DNA of 64,000 bases from CAMLFJ01 sp035524955 (GTDB lineage: Bacteria; Methylomirabilota; Methylomirabilia; Rokubacteriales; CSP1-6). Of the stretch, positions 42,126 to 51,100 are shown piece after piece (within the stretch, counting starts at the first letter, position 1; each line of letters opens with the position of its first letter). The DNA lies in assembly GCA_035524955.1 (NCBI GenBank), contig DATLFG010000107.1:119243-183242 (forward strand), given 5' to 3'. A program made the translations under genes and the position numbers. Under the pieces are notes generated by a model. That model saw nothing but the letters and a program-made list of their open reading frames with translations. It had not been told where the DNA came from and searched no databases.

Positions 42126-43973
42126 AAGACGGGGGAAGTTCATGCACTCCACGAAGATGGTCTCGAAGTCGGGGTGCGCGGCGAGGGAGACGTGCTCGAT
42201 GCGTCCGGCGATCACCTCGGCGCGGGCGCGCTCGGCCTCGGAGACGAGCGCGAGCTGCGCGCCCAGCGCGGCCGCGTTGCCCACGTAGCGGATCTTGCCC
42301 TCCGGGAGATCGGGCGGGATGAGCCCGATGCGCAGCGCGCTGCGGATCGAGAGGTAATTGCCGAAGCCGCCCGCTAGCATCAGCTCCTCCACCTCCTCGG
42401 GTCGGACGCCCGCCACGTGCCGCAGCATCGCGACGCCGGAGGCAATGGCGCCCTTGCAGAGCTGCACCTGCCGGATATCGTCCTGCGTGAGCGTGATCTC
42501 CCGCTCCGCCCCGTGCTCGCCGGGCCGCGCGAGCACGACCACCCGCTCCTCGCCCCGCATCTCGACGCGGGCGCGCGTGGGCGCGGGGAGCCGGTCGCGC
42601 CCCTCCACGTCGATGAGGCCGGTCCAGTCCACCACGCCCAGGTCGAGCAGGGCGGCCACCGCGTCCAGGAGGCCGGAGCCGCAGAGCCCCTGGGCGGGGC
42701 CGTCGCCGATGGTGTGCAGGCGAAGATCGCCCTCCTCGGCCGCGACACGATCGATGGCCCCGATCGCCGCACGCATGCCGTGGTGGATCTGGGCGCCCTC
42801 GAGCGCGGGGCCGGCGGGGGCGGAGCATGCCCACAGCCGCTCGCGCGAGCCCAGCAGCACCTCGCCGTTGGTGCCGATGTCCACCGCGATGCGAAGGGCG
42901 GGGGAGTCGTCGATGCGGGTGGCCAGCGCCACCGCCACCGCGTCCGCGCCCACGAAACCCGCCACCAGGGGCAGGAGGCAGACGCGCGCCTCCGGCGGCA
43001 GCTTCAGGAAGAGATCGCGCGCGGGCAGGATGAGGGGATACCGCACGACGGGCGCGTAGGGAGCCAAGCCCACATAGGAGGGGTCGATGCCGAGCAGGAG
43101 GTGGTGCATGCACGTGTTGCCCACGACCACCACCTTGTAGATCCACTTGGTGAGCACGCCGGACTCGCGGCTGATCTGCTCGATATGCTGGTTGAGCAGG
43201 CCGATGATGCGCGTCTGCAGCTTGCGCAAGTTGCCCGGGTCGAACTGGGCGAACGCGATGCGCGACATCAGGTCGCCGCCGAAGACGGCCTGCGGGTTGA
43301 GGCTCGACACCGCCGCGAGCTGCTCGCCGGACTCGAGCTCCATGAGGGTGGTGACCACGCTGGTGGTCCCGATGTCGATGGCGAGCCCGAACTTGTGCAG
43401 CGCGGTGTCGCCCGCCTCGACCGCGAGGACGTCTCGCCCGAAGGTGGTCACGGTCACCTCACCGTCCCGGGCGCGAAGCGCGGCGGGCAGGGTCTTGAGC
43501 ACCGTGGGCGGAACGTGCCCGATCGAGCCCACCGCCGCGAGGAGCGCCTCCAGGTCGGAGGTCTGCCGGTGCTCGTCCTTCGGCAGGGTGACCTGCGCGA
43601 CCCGCTTGTCGATGCCCGCATCGATCGAGATCGGCTCGGGCGCCCCGGCCGGCCGCTCGCCCCCCAGGATCTGGAAGGTCGTGTCGTCGAGGGGAGGCGC
43701 GACCTGCACGGTGACCGCCTCGGTGACCGGCCACTGGCAGGACAGCCGGTAGCCCTCGCGCACGAGGGCGTCGCCGAGCTGGAGCTCGTCCATGATGGTG
43801 GGCGGCGGCGCGGTGCCCGCGACCAGCTTGACTCGGCAGGAGGTGCAGCGGCCCCGCCCCCCGCAGGTGGCGGTGATGTCCACGCCGCCCGCGTGTGCCG
43901 CCTTGAGGATGGTGGTGCCGGGCTTGGCGTCGAGGACGCGCGGACCGGGCAGAATGGTCACCGAGATCGCCAT
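42093..43973 (-). CDS. RACo/RamA-type corrinoid-protein reductive activator (2Fe-2S + ASKHA)
   Basis: 626 residues from ATG 43973 (ATG 43991 would add six). Plant-type [2Fe-2S] domain with Cys37, Cys43, Cys46 and Cys79 (CGGRGRCTSC...LSC). Then the DUF4445 ASKHA ATPase domain with two phosphate motifs, LAIDIGTTSV and VDIGTNGE, and the LCGSGLLDAVAAL and LAGGFGNYLS segments. The family uses ATP and an electron donor to re-reduce inactive Co(II) corrinoid proteins of methyltransferase systems. No corrinoid-binding protein (GxxxDxHxxG) is encoded in the window. Confidence 0.9.
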   Translation of the reverse strand: MAISVTILPGPRVLDAKPGTTILKAAHAGGVDITATCGGRGRCTSCRVKLVAGTAPPPTIMDELQLGDALVREGYRLSCQWPVTEAVTVQVAPPLDDTTFQILGGERPAGAPEPISIDAGIDKRVAQVTLPKDEHRQTSDLEALLAAVGSIGHVPPTVLKTLPAALRARDGEVTVTTFGRDVLAVEAGDTALHKFGLAIDIGTTSVVTTLMELESGEQLAAVSSLNPQAVFGGDLMSRIAFAQFDPGNLRKLQTRIIGLLNQHIEQISRESGVLTKWIYKVVVVGNTCMHHLLLGIDPSYVGLAPYAPVVRYPLILPARDLFLKLPPEARVCLLPLVAGFVGADAVAVALATRIDDSPALRIAVDIGTNGEVLLGSRERLWACSAPAGPALEGAQIHHGMRAAIGAIDRVAAEEGDLRLHTIGDGPAQGLCGSGLLDAVAALLDLGVVDWTGLIDVEGRDRLPAPTRARVEMRGEERVVVLARPGEHGAEREITLTQDDIRQVQLCKGAIASGVAMLRHVAGVRPEEVEELMLAGGFGNYLSIRSALRIGLIPPDLPEGKIRYVGNAAALGAQLALVSEAERARAEVIAGRIEHVSLAAHPDFETIFVECMNFPRLPPRTEGERAG

Positions 43974-43999
43974 GCGCGCGCAGGATATCATTCTTTTTC

Positions 44000-44028
44000 T
44001 TGACTTTATGCCAGGGTTTGCCGATAGT
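44000..44028 (+). promoter_or_regulatory. Promoter of the peptide-type ABC transporter operon
   Basis: TTGACT (44000-44005), 17 bases, GATAGT (44023-44028). Transcription would start near 44035, about 45 bases before the TTG start of the permease gene. Confidence 0.6.
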
Positions 44029-44080
44029 TACGTACTGACCCGTCACAGGGTTTGGGCGGGCACTGCTCCCGGGGGGTGCG

Positions 44081-45007
44081 TTGCTCAGCTACGTCGTCTC
44101 TCGCCTCCTCTGGCTGGTTCCGACGCTCCTCGCCATGGCGCTCGTCACCTTCCTGGTGATGCATGCCACCCCCGGCAGCCCTCTCGATCCGGTCGCGGAG
44201 GGGGCGAACGCGCTCTCGCCCGAGGCGCAGAAGAACCTCGCGGAGGCCTACGGCCTGGACAAGCCGCTCCATGTCCAGTTCGGCATCTTCCTGCAGAAGG
44301 CGGTGCGTGGCGACTTCGGGACGTCGTTCGTCTACAAGACCCGGACGGTGGCGGAGATCATGGCCGAGACGTTCCCGGTCTCCCTGCTCCTGGGCAGCAT
44401 GGCCCTGGCCCTCGCGGTGGTGGGGGGCCTGACCCTCGGGGTGCTGGCCGCGGTATACCAGAACCGATCCTGGGACTACGTCTCGGTGAGCGTGGCGACC
44501 CTCGGGGTGAGCGTGCCGAACTTCGTGCTCGCGGTTTTCCTGATCGTCATCTTCTCGTTCATCCTGCCCATCTTTCCAACCGGCGGCTGGAATTCGCCCC
44601 GTGACTGGGTACTGCCCACCGTCACGCTCGCCCTGGCCCCGATGGGCATCATCGCCCGCTTCACGCGCTCGAGCATGCTGGAAGTCATCCGCTCCGACTA
44701 CATCATGACTGCGCGGGCCAAGGGACTGGCCGAGACGCCGGTCATCCTCAAGCACGTGCTGAAGAACGGCTTCATCCCGGTGGTCACGCTGCTCGGACCC
44801 ATGTTCGCGGCGGTGGGAACGGGTTCGTTCTTCGTGGAATCCATCTTTCGCATTCCCGGCATGGGCCGCTTCTTCGTGCTCTCGATGACCGGCCGCGACT
44901 ATCCGATGATCATGGCGGTGGTGCTCATCTACGGCGCGTTCCTCGCCCTCATGAATCTCGTGGTCGATCTCCTCTATGGTATTCTCGACCCCCGCATCCG
45001 ATACTAG
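44081..45007 (+). CDS. ABC transporter permease, DppB/OppB family
   Basis: 308 residues, TTG start after GGGGGG. Six membrane helices; first helix V-V-S-R-L-L-W-L-V-P-T-L-L-A. EAA-loop region SDYIMTARAKGLAETPVILK contacts the ATPase. Partner of the following permease and binding protein. No ATP-binding subunit is found next to it in this window, so ATPases must be encoded elsewhere. Confidence 0.93.
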   Translation: MLSYVVSRLLWLVPTLLAMALVTFLVMHATPGSPLDPVAEGANALSPEAQKNLAEAYGLDKPLHVQFGIFLQKAVRGDFGTSFVYKTRTVAEIMAETFPVSLLLGSMALALAVVGGLTLGVLAAVYQNRSWDYVSVSVATLGVSVPNFVLAVFLIVIFSFILPIFPTGGWNSPRDWVLPTVTLALAPMGIIARFTRSSMLEVIRSDYIMTARAKGLAETPVILKHVLKNGFIPVVTLLGPMFAAVGTGSFFVESIFRIPGMGRFFVLSMTGRDYPMIMAVVLIYGAFLALMNLVVDLLYGILDPRIRY

Positions 45008-45896
45008 CCTGCCGACGCCGGGCGCGGCCCTGGCGGCGTCTCGGGCCGAGATCCGCGGCTCGAGCCTGTGGCGCGACGCCTGGCGCCGCCTGCTCCGCAA
45101 CAAGCTGGCGGTGGCGGGCGGGGTGGTGGTCATCCTGCTCTGCCTCCTCGCCATCTTCGCCGACGTGATCGCACCGCAGTCGTACACCAAGCCCAACTTC
45201 GGCCGGCTCTACGAGTCACCCTCGCGGGACTTCCCGCTCGGCACCGATCAGCTGGGGCGCGACATCCTCTCGCGGATGATCTACGGGGCGCGGGTCTCCA
45301 TGCTGGTCGGTCTGGGCGCCCAGGTCATCGTGGTGCTGATCGGCGTGCCGATCGGCGCCCTGTCCGGCTACATCGGCGGCCGCACGGACCTGCTGCTCAC
45401 CCGCTTCGTGGACGTGATGTACGCTTTCCCGCGCCTGCTGTTCGTGATCCTCGTCATGTCCATGCTGGGGGCGGGGCTGATGAACATCTTCATCGCGCTC
45501 GGCCTCACCGGGTGGGTGGGTATCGCGCGCCAGACGCGCGCGCAGGTCCTCTCGATCAAGGAGAAGGAGTTCGTGGAGAGTGCCCGCGCTCTCGGCGCCG
45601 GCTTCTGGCGGGTGATGAACCGCCACGTGCTGCCGAGCGCCCTCACCCCCATCGTCGTCTCGATCACCTTCGGCATTCCCGAAGCGATCTTCACGGAGGC
45701 CGCGTTGTCGTTCATCGGCGTCGGCATCAATCCACCCACCCCGTCGTGGGGGCAGATGGTGGGTGAGAATCAGCAGTTCCTGCGCTCGTACTGGCACCTG
45801 TGCGTGTTCCCGTCGATCGCCATCGCGGTGACCATGCTCTCGTTCACCTTCTTCGGCGATGGGGTCCGCGACGCGCTGGATCCCAAGCTGAAGTAA
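44976..45896 (+). CDS. ABC transporter permease, DppC/OppC family
   Basis: 306 residues, beginning 32 bases inside the first permease gene. N-terminal OppC_N region (W-R-R-L-L-R-N-K-L-A-V-A-G), then F-P-L-G-T-D-Q-L-G-R-D-I-L-S-R and the EAA loop KEKEFVESARALGAGFWRVM. Forms the heterodimeric channel with the DppB-like protein for di- or oligopeptides, or nickel chelates. Confidence 0.93.
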   Translation: MVFSTPASDTSLPTPGAALAASRAEIRGSSLWRDAWRRLLRNKLAVAGGVVVILLCLLAIFADVIAPQSYTKPNFGRLYESPSRDFPLGTDQLGRDILSRMIYGARVSMLVGLGAQVIVVLIGVPIGALSGYIGGRTDLLLTRFVDVMYAFPRLLFVILVMSMLGAGLMNIFIALGLTGWVGIARQTRAQVLSIKEKEFVESARALGAGFWRVMNRHVLPSALTPIVVSITFGIPEAIFTEAALSFIGVGINPPTPSWGQMVGENQQFLRSYWHLCVFPSIAIAVTMLSFTFFGDGVRDALDPKLK

Positions 45897-45916
45897 CTCA
45901 CAGGAGGACACCAACC

Positions 45917-47659
45917 ATGCGGACCCCCATGCGGATCTCGGAAGCCCAGATCGATCTCTTCGCCCGGCGTCTCGAGTCCATCGGGGTCGGCCGGCGCGAC
46001 TTCCTGAAGGTGGTCTGCGCCATGGCCGCCTTCGGCGGACTCGGCTTCGCCACCGAGGCCCGGGCGGCCAGGCCGTCCAGGCCCGGGCCCGGCGAGAAGC
46101 TGGCCAAGGAGCAGGTGCTCCGCTACGGGGGAGGTGGCTGGTACCAGAGCGACGCATCCAGTCATGACTTCAACAAGGACCTGTACTGCACCGGGGTGCC
46201 CGCGCTCTTCGCGGGCCTCATGGTCTTCAACGCCGACTTCGTGTCGGTGCCGTGGATGGCCACCAAGGTGGAGGGCAACAAGGAAGGCTCGGTCTGGACC
46301 TTCACGATCCGGAAGGACAGCCGATGGTCGGACAATTCCCCGGTGACCGCGCGGGACTTCGAGTGGTCGTGGAAGCGCCAGCTCGATCCCGCCACCGCGG
46401 CCCCCTACGCCTCCTTCCTCTACGATCTCAAGAACGGCGAGGCCTTCAACAAGAAGCAGATGACCGACGCGAGCCAGGTCGGCGTGCGCGCCAAGGACGA
46501 CTGGACCCTCGAGGTGATCCTCGACGGTCCGCGGGGTTACTTCCCGGTGCTCGCGGCCTACCTGGCCGCGCTGCCGGCCCACCGCGGCGCGGTGGAGAAG
46601 CACGGCGACAAGTGGACGGAGGCGGCCAACATCGTCTGCAACGGGCCGTTCACGCTCGAGGCGTGGGAGCACAACAAGCAGTACGTGCTCAAGAAGAACC
46701 CGTACTACTACGGGGCCAAGGGCGTGCACCTGAACCGGGTGGTGATCCCGATCATCCCGGTGGCCTCGGGGGCGTTGCCCTACGAGAACAACGAGCTGGA
46801 TATGACCCTGGTCCAGCCCGGCGACCTCAAGCGCCTGCAGTCGGATCCCCGCATGTCGAAGGACGTCTTCCGCTATCCGTTCCCCGGCACCTGGTACCTG
46901 CTCCCGCAGACGACGAAGCCGCCGTTCGACAACCTGAAGGTCCGCAAGGCGGTGGCCCACGCCATCGACCGGGAGAACGTCGTCAAGGTGAGCCAGGGCC
47001 TCGCGGTCCCGGCCTGGTCCATGATCCCGCCCGGCTTCCCGGGCGCGGTCGACGACGCCAAGATCAAGGCGATCCAGAAGTACGACAAGAAGCTGGCCCT
47101 CGAGCAGCTCAAGGGCACCCCGTACGAGGGCGGGAAGAACTGGCCCAAGATCACGCTCTCGATGCGCGACGAGGCCCTCGGCGCGAAGCCGCTCGCCGAG
47201 GCGGTGCAGGCGGTCCTGCTCGACTCGCTCAACATGAAGACCGATCTGGAAGTCCTGGAGCCGCGGGTCTTCCGGGACCGGCTCTGGAAGCAGGATCTGC
47301 AGTTCATCTGGATCCGCTGGTTCATGGACTACCCCGACCCGCACAACGAGTACTTCGATACCTTCTACGGCAAGAAGACCACCGGCCGGCGGCAGGCCTG
47401 GATCAACGACGCCTTCGACCGGGAGCTCGAGGCCGGCCGCGACACCCGCGACCCGAAGAAGCGTCTCGAGCACTACAAGAAGGCCGAGGAGATCATGCAG
47501 CAGGACGTGGGCTACGTGCCGGTGGCGTGGGTGGTGCGCTATGCGGCCAAGAAGCCATGGGTGGGCGGTATCGAGAGAAACAAGGCGGGGGACTTCGTGG
47601 CGGACGGCAACATCTACGTGGACATGCTCGAGCACGTCTACATCACCGAGAGGGGCTAG
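45917..47659 (+). CDS. Oligopeptide-type solute-binding protein, Tat-exported
   Basis: 580 residues, AGGAGG ribosome site. N-terminal twin-arginine signal GVGRRDFLKVV near 25-35 followed by a short hydrophobic stretch ending ATEARAA. SBP_bac_5 fold: W-T-F-T-I-R-K-D-S-R-W-S-D, N-P-Y-Y-Y-G-A-K-G, V-R-K-A-V-A-H-A-I-D-R-E-N-V. Supplies the two permeases upstream. Tat export suggests folding before transport. Ligand unknown. Confidence 0.93.
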   Translation: MRTPMRISEAQIDLFARRLESIGVGRRDFLKVVCAMAAFGGLGFATEARAARPSRPGPGEKLAKEQVLRYGGGGWYQSDASSHDFNKDLYCTGVPALFAGLMVFNADFVSVPWMATKVEGNKEGSVWTFTIRKDSRWSDNSPVTARDFEWSWKRQLDPATAAPYASFLYDLKNGEAFNKKQMTDASQVGVRAKDDWTLEVILDGPRGYFPVLAAYLAALPAHRGAVEKHGDKWTEAANIVCNGPFTLEAWEHNKQYVLKKNPYYYGAKGVHLNRVVIPIIPVASGALPYENNELDMTLVQPGDLKRLQSDPRMSKDVFRYPFPGTWYLLPQTTKPPFDNLKVRKAVAHAIDRENVVKVSQGLAVPAWSMIPPGFPGAVDDAKIKAIQKYDKKLALEQLKGTPYEGGKNWPKITLSMRDEALGAKPLAEAVQAVLLDSLNMKTDLEVLEPRVFRDRLWKQDLQFIWIRWFMDYPDPHNEYFDTFYGKKTTGRRQAWINDAFDRELEAGRDTRDPKKRLEHYKKAEEIMQQDVGYVPVAWVVRYAAKKPWVGGIERNKAGDFVADGNIYVDMLEHVYITERG

Positions 47660-47667
47660 TGACCGAA

Positions 47668-48108
47668 ATGAGACGAGGCATTCCTGCCGCGCGTGCGGCG
47701 CTGTTCGTGGTGGCGGGGTTGATGCTGGCGACCGGGGTGGCCGCGGCTCAGGCCGATCTGGCCAAGGCACTGGTCGGGACTTGGAAGGGTGAGCTCCAGA
47801 CGCTGACGAAGCAGGGGGATCCCGTCTTGACGCTCATCATCTCCTCGGTCAAGCAGGAGGGCGGGAAGTGGGTCGCCGACGCCCGGCTGGGCGGCGCCGA
47901 TGCGGCGAAGACGAGGCCGGTGAACATCGACATCGACACCAGCGGCAGCAAGCCGTCCTTGCGCTTCAAGGGGGCGGCCGGAGCCGAGTACAACCTCAAC
48001 CTCTTCGGGGGCAAGGAACCTGTCGGGACGGCTACGCTGACCAGCGCCCAGGCCGGGCGCTCCACCGGCTCGCGAGACCGCTCGGTGAAGCTCGAGAAGA
48101 AGGAGTAG
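47668..48108 (+). CDS. Small secreted protein of unknown function
   Basis: 146 residues from ATG 47668 (GTG 47659, overlapping the previous stop, is an alternative start). Signal peptide 1-27 ending GVAAAQA. The mature part looks like one beta-rich domain (L-V-G-T-W-K-G-E-L-Q-T, L-I-I-S-S-V, W-V-A-D-A-R-L-G), reminiscent of lipocalin-like or starch-binding beta barrels. Last gene of the ABC operon. Function not recognised. Confidence 0.75.
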   Translation: MRRGIPAARAALFVVAGLMLATGVAAAQADLAKALVGTWKGELQTLTKQGDPVLTLIISSVKQEGGKWVADARLGGADAAKTRPVNIDIDTSGSKPSLRFKGAAGAEYNLNLFGGKEPVGTATLTSAQAGRSTGSRDRSVKLEKKE

Positions 48109-48125
48109 CGGCAGAGAGCACGTCC

Positions 48126-48170
48126 CCCTCACCCTGCCCTCTCCCCGGAGGGGAGAGGGCAGGGTGAGGG
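48126..48170. repeat. CCCTCACCCTG repeat, family B, full 20-bp-stem hairpin between convergent genes
   Basis: Arms 48126-48145 (CCCTCACCCTGCCCTCTCCC) and 48151-48170 are perfectly complementary, with a 5-base centre. It lies between the 3' ends of two convergent genes and could stop transcription from both sides. Confidence 0.8.
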
Positions 48171-48177
48171 AGCGCGG

Positions 48178-48987
48178 TTACTTGGAGACCTGCACCGTGC
48201 CCTTCATGTTGGGGTGGAGCGCGCAGTTGTAGCTGAAGACGCCCTCGTCCTTGAAGGTCAGGGACGCGTTCTGGCCCTTCAGCAGGAACCCGGTCTTGAG
48301 CGACGTGCCCGCCACCGTGACCTGGTGCGGTGAATCATCCGTGTTGGTCCAGGTGACGGTCTTGCCCGGGGTGACCGTGATGCCGGGGGGGCCGAAGGTG
48401 AACGCGCCGATATTGACCCCGATCGATCCCGCGGGCGCCGGCGCCGCGCTCGCCACCATGGTGCGGCCCGCCAGCGCCGGGTAGGAGATCACGTAGTCGA
48501 TCTGGTCGTGCGGTTTGTGGCACTGAAAGCAGCCGCGGTAGTTGGCCTTCTCGTTGAGCTTGCCATCCGCCCCGAAGACCGCGTACTCCCACTCCCCGTT
48601 GCGGATGTCGTCCACGTACTCCGTCCCCCAGCCGGTGCGCTTCTCCATCACCGCGTAGGCGATGAGGTCGCCCTTCATGAACCGGCCCTTGGCGTCCTTG
48701 AGCGGATTGCCCTGGGCGTCCACCTGCGCCTTGTACTGGACCAGGGTCAGGACGGTGCCGTTCGGCAGCGGCTTGCCCTCCTTGGCCGCCTTCACGGCGG
48801 CGGCGCTGGCGTAGAGCTCGCGGTATTGCTTGACGTCATACCGGTCGGCGATGGTGTAGAGGACCCCGTCCTTGTGCTTGGCCGGGAAGGTGATCTTCTC
48901 CGGGCCCGCGCTGCTGCGCGAGACGACCGCCCCCAGCGCGGCCAGGACGACGGCGACGACGACCAACCCGAGGACCCGTTTGCTCAT
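48178..48987 (-). CDS. Cytochrome P460-family protein fused to an amicyanin-like cupredoxin
   Basis: 269 residues, GGAGGAG ribosome site. Signal or anchor helix 7-22. Residues 30-175 form a P460-like domain: K-H-K-D-G, Y-A-V-M-E-K-R-T-G-W-G-T-E-Y and one heme-c site CFQCH (Cys153, Cys156, His157). Residues 188-269 are a type-1 copper domain with His221, Cys255, His258 and Met261; the C-x2-H-x2-M spacing is that of amicyanin. A heme-copper fusion could pass electrons inside one periplasmic protein. P460 relatives oxidise hydroxylamine or NO; whether the lysine-heme crosslink exists cannot be told. Confidence 0.85.
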   Translation of the reverse strand: MSKRVLGLVVVAVVLAALGAVVSRSSAGPEKITFPAKHKDGVLYTIADRYDVKQYRELYASAAAVKAAKEGKPLPNGTVLTLVQYKAQVDAQGNPLKDAKGRFMKGDLIAYAVMEKRTGWGTEYVDDIRNGEWEYAVFGADGKLNEKANYRGCFQCHKPHDQIDYVISYPALAGRTMVASAAPAPAGSIGVNIGAFTFGPPGITVTPGKTVTWTNTDDSPHQVTVAGTSLKTGFLLKGQNASLTFKDEGVFSYNCALHPNMKGTVQVSK

Positions 48988-49074
48988 ATCTCCTCCGTCA
49001 TGTCGGGACGTGATTGGACGCTGCGCGGTAGTGTACGGGCGGAACGCCCCCCCGTCGTCACAACCGTGTGAAAT

Positions 49075-49488
49075 TCACTGCCGTCCGTGGGCGCCTTCCG
49101 ACTGGGTCGGCAGCAGGGAGACGTGGCTGTGGACGGCGAGCCACCGGCCGTCTCGCCGGGCGAGGTTGAAGGTGGCCCGGCCGTGCCGCGTGAAGGGCTG
49201 ACCGTCGGGCCCGGTGGCTTCCGACGACCAGGTCGCCGCGACCCAGGCCGAGTCCCCGGCGCCCGCGGCGGTCGGGTGGGCCTCGAAGCGGAAGCCGCGA
49301 ATGCGGGGCCAGATCTGACGCCACTGCTCGCGCTCGATACTGTCGAGGCCCTGGACCGCGGTCGCGTAGGTGCCGAAGGCCACCGCGTCCGGAGCGAAGA
49401 GGCTGCGGCCCGCCGCGAAATCCTGGCCGCGGCAGGCCGCCTCGAAGGTGGACAGCCAGGCGAGCGCTTCCGATCGGGCGTCGGACAT
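49075..49488 (-). CDS. SnoaL/DUF4440-like (NTF2-fold) protein
   Basis: 137 residues from ATG 49488. NTF2-like layout: A-L-A-W-L-S-T-F-E-A-A-C-R-G-Q-D-F, L-F-A-P-D-A-V-A-F-G-T, and the end strands G-R-A-T-F-N-L-A-R-R-D-G-R-W-L-A-V-H-S-H-V-S. This ending is typical of ketosteroid-isomerase-like small enzymes or binding proteins. No clear ribosome site. Function unknown. Confidence 0.75.
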   Translation of the reverse strand: MSDARSEALAWLSTFEAACRGQDFAAGRSLFAPDAVAFGTYATAVQGLDSIEREQWRQIWPRIRGFRFEAHPTAAGAGDSAWVAATWSSEATGPDGQPFTRHGRATFNLARRDGRWLAVHSHVSLLPTQSEGAHGRQ

Positions 49489-49554
49489 GGCGCGGATTAT
49501 GGGGTACCCGTGACGTGTCGGCAACCACCGCCGGGACACCGGGCGGGCGGGGCC

Positions 49555-49583
49555 TTGTCAACGGCGCGGCGGCTCGCTATCCT
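49555..49583 (+). promoter_or_regulatory. Promoter of the 85-aa secreted protein gene
   Basis: TTGTCA (49555-49560), 17 bases, TATCCT (49578-49583). Leader of about 50 bases with a normal ribosome site, in contrast to the leaderless genes. Confidence 0.6.
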
Positions 49584-49641
49584 GCCCAAGCGTGTGCCAC
49601 GCAGTGCACCCCTTACGACCCCGAGCACAGGAGACAGAGCC

Positions 49642-49899
49642 ATGAAGCTCCTCTCGATCGCGATCGTGTCCGCTCTGGTGGGCGTCTACGGCGGTCCGGC
49701 CCTGGCCGGCGAGTGCCCGAAGCTGCAGATGCAGATGGAGCGCCACGCCAACAACCGGCTGGACAACGCCGGGTACATGGCCCGGGAGAGCATGAAGCAG
49801 GGCGCCGCCCTCCACTCGCAGGGCAAGCACGCGGAGTCGGAGGCGAAGTACGAGGAAGCGGCCAAGGCGGTAGGCGTGAAGCTGGACCGCAAGAAGTAG
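49642..49899 (+). CDS. Small secreted helical protein
   Basis: 85 residues, ATG with AGGAGA. Signal peptide 1-22 (ends GPALAGE). Mature part of about 62 residues, helical and charged, with one Cys and a KHAESEAKYEEAAKAVG segment that resembles a lone tetratricopeptide-like helix pair. Own promoter. Function unknown. Confidence 0.7.
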   Translation: MKLLSIAIVSALVGVYGGPALAGECPKLQMQMERHANNRLDNAGYMARESMKQGAALHSQGKHAESEAKYEEAAKAVGVKLDRKK

Positions 49900-49980
49900 G
49901 CTTGGCCGTCGCGGCACCGCGGGCGTGAGCCGGCCGGGCCCGCCCGCAGTGCCGCACGAGTCGGGTCAAGCCCGGCGGCC

Positions 49981-50256
49981 ATGGACGAGCCCGAGCCGAT
50001 CATCCTCCCGATCGAGGACTCGCTCGATCTGCACGCCTTCGCGCCACGGGATGTCCGGTCGGTCGTGGACGAGTACCTTCGGCAGGCCGCGGCGCGCGGC
50101 TTCACCGAGGTGCGCCTGATCCACGGGAAGGGGACCGGCACCCAGCGGGCCGTCGTCCGGAGCGTGTTAGCCGCGCACCCGGACGTGCTGCGCTTCGTCG
50201 ACGGTCCGCCCGAGCGGGGCGGGTGGGGCGCCACCGTGGTGGTGCTGAAGCGGTAG
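49981..50256 (+). CDS. Stand-alone Smr-domain protein
   Basis: 91 residues covering only a Smr domain: N-terminal S-L-D-L-H-A-F, R-L-I-H-G-K-G-T-G-T-Q and the final G-G-W-G-A-T-V-V-V-L-K-R. Smr domains of MutS2 are DNA/RNA nucleases; the DLH and HGKGTG residues are kept, so nuclease activity is possible. No MutS2 gene is nearby. Confidence 0.88.
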   Translation: MDEPEPIILPIEDSLDLHAFAPRDVRSVVDEYLRQAAARGFTEVRLIHGKGTGTQRAVVRSVLAAHPDVLRFVDGPPERGGWGATVVVLKR

Positions 50257-50299
50257 CCGGGCGCCGCACTCCCGCAGCTGGGCCCTTCTCGGCGCCCGG

Positions 50300-51025
50300 T
50301 TAGTCCCGGTCGGCCCGGAGGAGCAGCATCCGGTCGCTGAACGCGACAACGCGGCCGTGCTCGATCGCGAAATCGAAGGCCTCCCGGCACCGGGCGGGCG
50401 CGGCCAGCACGAAGCGCTCCAGATCGGCCCGGGCCCCGGCGGTCATCCGCATGCGGCTCGTCCAGTCGTCCCAGTTCCGGCGCCGGCTCATCACCGCCTC
50501 GTCCATCACGGTGAGGCCGGCCGCGCGCAGGAACGCGGTCCACTCGAGCTGGCGGAAGGCGCGCGCGTGGCTCGGATCGCGCCGCCGCTCCACTTCGGTG
50601 ATGAAGGCCGCCGCTTCCTCGTCGTCGTGGCCCAGGATGTCCTGCACGAGGAACGAGCCGCCCGCCCGCAGCACCCGCGCCACCTCACGCAGCGCGGGCA
50701 GCAGGGCCGGGAAATGATGGGCCGCGATGCGACAGGTCACGGCTCCGAAGGTCCCGGCCTTGAAGGGCAGGGCCTCCGCGTCGGCGGCCAGGAAGCGGAT
50801 CGGGCGCGCCGGGTCCGGCGCCCGCACGGCGGTGAACTCGCGGGCGGCGCGCAGCATCGGCAGCGTGAGGTCCACCGCGACCACGCTCGAGGTGAAGCGG
50901 GAGAACGCCAGTGCGGTGTGGCCGCCGCCGGTGGCGATGTCGAGCACCCGCGCGGCGCCGCGCGTTCTGCCCCACACGAGGAGTTGCTCCAGATCCGGCC
51001 CGGTGGCGTGGCCCGCGCTCGTCAC
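50300..51025 (-). CDS. SAM-dependent methyltransferase (UbiE/Methyltransf_11 type)
   Basis: 241 residues, GTG start. Motif I VLDIATGGGHTALAF, V-A-V-D-L-T-L-P-M-L, D-A-E-A-L-P-F-K-A-G-T-F and RIAAHHFP match class I small-molecule methyltransferases. Substrate unknown. Last of three minus-strand genes that follow the CHAT-like gene. Confidence 0.88.
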   Translation of the reverse strand: MTSAGHATGPDLEQLLVWGRTRGAARVLDIATGGGHTALAFSRFTSSVVAVDLTLPMLRAAREFTAVRAPDPARPIRFLAADAEALPFKAGTFGAVTCRIAAHHFPALLPALREVARVLRAGGSFLVQDILGHDDEEAAAFITEVERRRDPSHARAFRQLEWTAFLRAAGLTVMDEAVMSRRRNWDDWTSRMRMTAGARADLERFVLAAPARCREAFDFAIEHGRVVAFSDRMLLLRADRD

Positions 51026-51100
51026 GTGAGAGCCGCGGCGCTCGGCCCGAACTGCGCCCGCACCTGTGCCTTCTACGCCTCGCTCACGGGGAAGCGGCGG

